Shown in pieces: positions 61,242 to 64,000 of a DNA stretch of 64,000 nucleotides. The stretch lies in the NCBI GenBank assembly GCA_026196775.1, contig JAPHUD010000033.1, positions 56,833 through 120,832 on the forward strand. Direction: 5' to 3'. This stretch comes from Flavobacteriales bacterium. Lineage in GTDB: Bacteria; Bacteroidota; Bacteroidia; Flavobacteriales_E; Vicingaceae. A model generated the notes under the pieces. It saw only the letters and a program-made list of their open reading frames with translations, was not told the DNA's origin and ran no database searches. The position numbers and the translations under genes are program-made. Every line of letters begins with the position of its first letter. The first letter of the stretch is position 1.

Positions 61242-62570
61242 ATGAAAAAAATGAAAACAAAAAACTTACTTCTTATTGCTACTTTATGTGTAGGAATAGC
61301 TGGTGGCTTTATATCTTGTTCTAAAGATGATAAAAAAACTCCAGACCCAGTTAACCCAACTCCAACCCCAACACCTAGTAATGTAGTTACTGTTACTGAC
61401 AACGGTTCTGGAACAGGAACAACAACTTGGACAAATGACAAGGTATATTTATTAGATGGTTTTGTATTTGTAAATTCAGGACAAGAATTAACCATACAAG
61501 CAGGAACAGTTATTAAAGGAAAGCCAGGAACAGGATCAAATGCTTCTGCTCTAATTGTTGCAAAAGGTGGAAAAATTAATGCTGTTGGAACACCAACACA
61601 ACCGATCATCTTCACTTTTGAAGCGGATCCGTTAAATGGTTCTGTGCCATTATCTACTTCAGGACAATGGGGTGGTGTAATGATATTAGGAAACGCTACG
61701 TTAAACTCTACTCCTGGAACTTCTGCTATTGAAGGAATACCTACTACAGAAACTAGAGGAATTTATGGAGGTACTAATGATGCTGATAATTCAGGAGTAT
61801 TCAAATATGTTTCTATCAGACATGGTGGTACTGATATTGGTGCAGGAAATGAAATTAACGGATTAACAATGGGTGGTGTTGGTTCAGGAACTACCATAGA
61901 ATATGTTGAAGTTGTTGGAAATGCTGACGATGGTTTTGAATGGTTTGGTGGAACAGTAAACACTAAATACTTAGTTGCTTCAAATGGTGATGATGATTCT
62001 TTTGATTATGATGAAGGATTTAGAGGAAAAGGTCAGTTTTGGTTAGCCATACAAAATACTGATGCAGATAGAGGTGGTGAGCACGATGGTGGCACTACTC
62101 CTGAAGATGGAATGCCTTATGCTACACCAAAAGTTTTTAATGCTACTTATATCGGTAACGGAACTTCTAGATTATTAACTTTTAGAGATAATGCAGGAGG
62201 AGAATACCACAATTCTATCTTCCATAACTTCGGTAAAGGAATTGATATTGAAGACTTAGCTTCTGGTGAAGATTCTAAAAACAGGTTAGACAACGGACAA
62301 CTTAAATTTGATGGTATTGTGTTATCAAATATTGGTTCAGACTTAATTGTTTCTGCTGTTGAAAATGCAGGTGCTGATTTATCAACTCATGCAAGTGTAA
62401 CTAACTTAACAGTTCAAAATGTATCTATTTCAGCAGCTAATCCTATTCCATCAGGTTTAGCAGCTGGAAATGCTCCAACAGATCCTTGGTACACTAATGT
62501 AACTTATAAAGGTGCTTTTGAACCAGGAGGAGTTAACTGGGCTCAAGGTTGGACAATGACTTTTCCATAA
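61242..62570 (+). CDS. Surface lipoprotein with beta-rich (possible beta-helix) domain, unknown function
   Basis: 442 residues. A lipoprotein signal peptide with lipobox ISC (Cys26, GGFISCSKDDKK) and a Pro/Thr linker (PDPVNPTPTPTPS) precede a Gly/Asn/Thr-rich body. Repeating segments such as LTIQAGTVIKGKPG, WGGVMILGNATLNST, IEYVEVVGNADDGFEWFGGTVNTKYLVASNGDDDSFDYDEGFRG (split by turns) suggest a right-handed beta-helix with acidic, possibly Ca-binding, loops. I know similar proteins of Bacteroidota only as hypothetical. It is divergent from the PhoB/PhoR pair, so phosphate-linked expression is possible but not shown. Confidence 0.65.
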   Translation: MKKMKTKNLLLIATLCVGIAGGFISCSKDDKKTPDPVNPTPTPTPSNVVTVTDNGSGTGTTTWTNDKVYLLDGFVFVNSGQELTIQAGTVIKGKPGTGSNASALIVAKGGKINAVGTPTQPIIFTFEADPLNGSVPLSTSGQWGGVMILGNATLNSTPGTSAIEGIPTTETRGIYGGTNDADNSGVFKYVSIRHGGTDIGAGNEINGLTMGGVGSGTTIEYVEVVGNADDGFEWFGGTVNTKYLVASNGDDDSFDYDEGFRGKGQFWLAIQNTDADRGGEHDGGTTPEDGMPYATPKVFNATYIGNGTSRLLTFRDNAGGEYHNSIFHNFGKGIDIEDLASGEDSKNRLDNGQLKFDGIVLSNIGSDLIVSAVENAGADLSTHASVTNLTVQNVSISAANPIPSGLAAGNAPTDPWYTNVTYKGAFEPGGVNWAQGWTMTFP

Positions 62571-62637
62571 CAAACTCTTTTAATGGATAGTTTTTAAGTA
62601 GTCGATACAGATTAATAATAAAATAAAGTTATAAATT

Positions 62638-62672
62638 AAAGCAAAGCAACCCCACGGTTGTTTTGCTTTTTT
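62638..62672 (+). terminator. Rho-independent terminator after the 61242 lipoprotein gene
   Basis: The strong stem AAAGCAAAGCAACC (62638-62651) pairs with GGTTGTTTTGCTTT (62657-62670) with a short CCCAC-type loop and a T6 tail. Confidence 0.8.
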
Positions 62673-62866
62673 GATTAATACGAGTTTCTTTTTATGGTAT
62701 TTTGTTTATCGGTTTGATTAGGAGTTATCATATAATTAAATGGGTACTTAAATTATAGGAATAACCGTATAAATACAGACATTACAAATTTAACTTATGT
62801 TTATAGATTAGTTGTTTTTGTAAAAGGTTGAAAATGAGTTTTTGATGTGTAGTAAGTTATTTTATA

Positions 62867-62874
62867 TATATTTG
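62867..62874 (+). promoter_or_regulatory. Promoter of the 62939 gene: TATATTTG (-7) with TTTG at 62841 (-33)
   Basis: An exact TAnnTTTG box, with TTTG 22 nt upstream, gives the complete Bacteroidota promoter arrangement, 64 nt before the start codon. The rest of the 368-bp gap holds only the terminator. Confidence 0.55.
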
Positions 62875-62938
62875 GAGAAAAATAACTTAGTTAAAACTAG
62901 ACTTCAATAAGTGGATATTAATAAACAATTCGAATAAA

Positions 62939-64000
62939 ATGAGAAAGTTACAACTTACAATAATATCTTTATTCGTCTTTTCTTTCTCTTATGGTTTGAA
63001 TGTAACTATTATTGAGAGTCAATCATTTAATGTTGGACATGATATGGATACAGAATGGAGTTCCGTCCTAAATGGAATGGGACACACACCCACTATATCA
63101 CCACAGTCAACATTAGATAACACTTCTTTTTTTTCAAGTACAGATATTTTGATAATTTCTTCTGGAGTGATATACTTACCTTCTAATAGAATAAATACTA
63201 TTCTGCAGTTTGTTCAGAGCGGAAAACCAGTATATATTCAATCTGAGTATTTATCTACTTATTCTACAAATATTGCTTTTGCATCTATTATAAACTCCCT
63301 TGGAGGCTCTTTTGTATGGAACAATGCATTTTCAGGAACCCTACAGCCAATGAATGTAATAGGAACTTTTAGTACTACTAATAACACTGTTGCGTCATTA
63401 AGTTATTACTGGTATTCCTTTTCTGGAGCAGGCGATTGTAATACAATTAATTTCTTAGAATATGGTGGTGAATATCACGGTTTTCAATACGTCTCTCCTT
63501 CCCCTACCTTTGGCTCAATTATAACTACTACAGACCAAGATTGGGTTAGAGCTACTACGAGTATTCCATTAATGGAAAATATAATTACCCATCTTATTTC
63601 TCCTCCTTCTTCCAACACAACTAATTTAAATTTAGGTAATGACACCACTTTATGCCAAGGTGATACATTAATATTAGATGCCACCACGCCAAATGCTACC
63701 TACTTATGGCAAGACAATACTACAAACCCAACTTTTAGTGTTACTCAACAAGGTTCTTATTGGGTTCAAGTTACTGTGAATAATTGTACTACAACAGACG
63801 TTATTAATATAACCTATAATCCATCCCCAAGCATTAACTTGGGTAACGATACCACTTTATGCCAAGGTGAAATATTACTATTGGATGCTACATTACCAAA
63901 TGCTACCTATTTATGGCAAGACAATACAACAAACCCAACTTTTAATGTTACACAACAAGGAGTTTATTGGGTTCAAGTAACAAATAGCTGTGGAAGTTCG
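62939..64000 (+). CDS. Secreted repeat protein, 3' end outside window
   Basis: At least 354 residues from the ATG at 62939, with a signal peptide (MRKLQLTIISLFVFSFSYG). Residues about 20-225 resemble a flavodoxin-like or ThuA-like fold (TDILIISSGVIYLPSNR, GKPVYIQSEY), though I cannot name the family. From about residue 228 onward come Ig-like repeats of 69 residues (LNLGNDTTLCQGDTLILDA, YLWQDNTTNPTFSVTQQG, YWVQV); two are visible before the window ends. This arrangement is common in T9SS-secreted adhesins, so a C-terminal sorting domain probably follows beyond the edge. Confidence 0.7.
   Translation, partial: MRKLQLTIISLFVFSFSYGLNVTIIESQSFNVGHDMDTEWSSVLNGMGHTPTISPQSTLDNTSFFSSTDILIISSGVIYLPSNRINTILQFVQSGKPVYIQSEYLSTYSTNIAFASIINSLGGSFVWNNAFSGTLQPMNVIGTFSTTNNTVASLSYYWYSFSGAGDCNTINFLEYGGEYHGFQYVSPSPTFGSIITTTDQDWVRATTSIPLMENIITHLISPPSSNTTNLNLGNDTTLCQGDTLILDATTPNATYLWQDNTTNPTFSVTQQGSYWVQVTVNNCTTTDVINITYNPSPSINLGNDTTLCQGEILLLDATLPNATYLWQDNTTNPTFNVTQQGVYWVQVTNSCGSS

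Noticed and set aside
1..64000. CRISPR array, prophage, rRNA operon or IS element
   Set aside because: No regularly spaced identical repeats, Cas, phage structural, rRNA or transposase sequences were recognised on either strand.

Overview
The window is about 64 kb of low-GC chromosome from a member of the Bacteroidota, most likely Flavobacteriales-like; I would not name a family. The reasons are: promoter boxes of the Bacteroidota type (TAnnTTTG) in front of many genes; secreted proteins with type IX secretion (T9SS) sorting domains and SprB-like repeats; the gene order DUF4175 - ATP-binding protein - ybeY - mnmG; a futalosine-pathway menaquinone gene (mqnC); a GGGP-synthase-type UbiA prenyltransferase; and HYC_CC_PP, GDCCVxC and DUF6150 family genes. 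Layout, left to right: (1) 1-9912: 3' end of a RecQ helicase, a GT39-like membrane glycosyltransferase, a GH16 glucanase, a large T9SS adhesin, maf, ubiA, a second recQ and an ElaA-type acetyltransferase. (2) 9913-14260: accessory island 1. (3) 14381-26654: housekeeping block aroQ, DUF4175, RsbW-like kinase, ybeY, mnmG, pdxA, leucyl aminopeptidase, mqnC, xerD, mtgA. Two perfect parS centromere sites flank mnmG, so the replication origin is probably near. (4) 26659-38194: a nine-gene minus-strand copper/heavy-metal resistance cluster (CusA/C/B-like RND efflux, CopB ATPase, HMA, MerC-GDCCVxC and metal-binding proteins). (5) tRNA-Ala(GGC), a spermidine-synthase-like methyltransferase, accessory island 2 (39089-39925), dsbD, rpiB. 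(6) 43572-50581: a YwqK/MORN-repeat protein, a giant multi-PAS histidine kinase and a LytTR response regulator, apparently one operon. (7) 50640-53656: accessory island 3. (8) 53650-64000: DUF6150 repeat protein, FAD oxidoreductase, SpoIIE-type phosphatase, SPOR-like protein, photolyase, PhoR/PhoB pair, a lipoprotein and the start of a repeat-rich secreted protein. The most interesting result is that the three accessory islands look like integron cassette arrays with no integrase in view. Each begins with a nearly identical leader of about 100 bp (a TAnnTTTG promoter box, then a perfect palindrome built on GGATAAACGTAC, then GTTG exactly 4 nt later). All cassette genes but one (the regulator hxlR) point away from this leader. 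Each is followed by a long imperfect inverted repeat (56-203 bp) ending in C(C)GTT. The bases after GTT at the start of each cassette are complementary, over 9-13 positions, to the bases before AAC at its own end in seven of eight cassettes. This is the ring-closure signature expected of attC-bearing circular cassettes. In five of the repeats the mismatches between the arms are all G.T-tolerant on the strand antisense to the genes, the same strand polarity as integron attC folding. Having three leaders in 64 kb is unlike a classical single-attI integron and suggests a dispersed cassette system. Cassette cargo: a membrane protein, DoxX plus HxlR, a PLD/helicase-associated-domain protein, two unknown proteins, a NADAR glycosidase, a DUF4386 membrane protein and an SBBP-repeat secreted protein.
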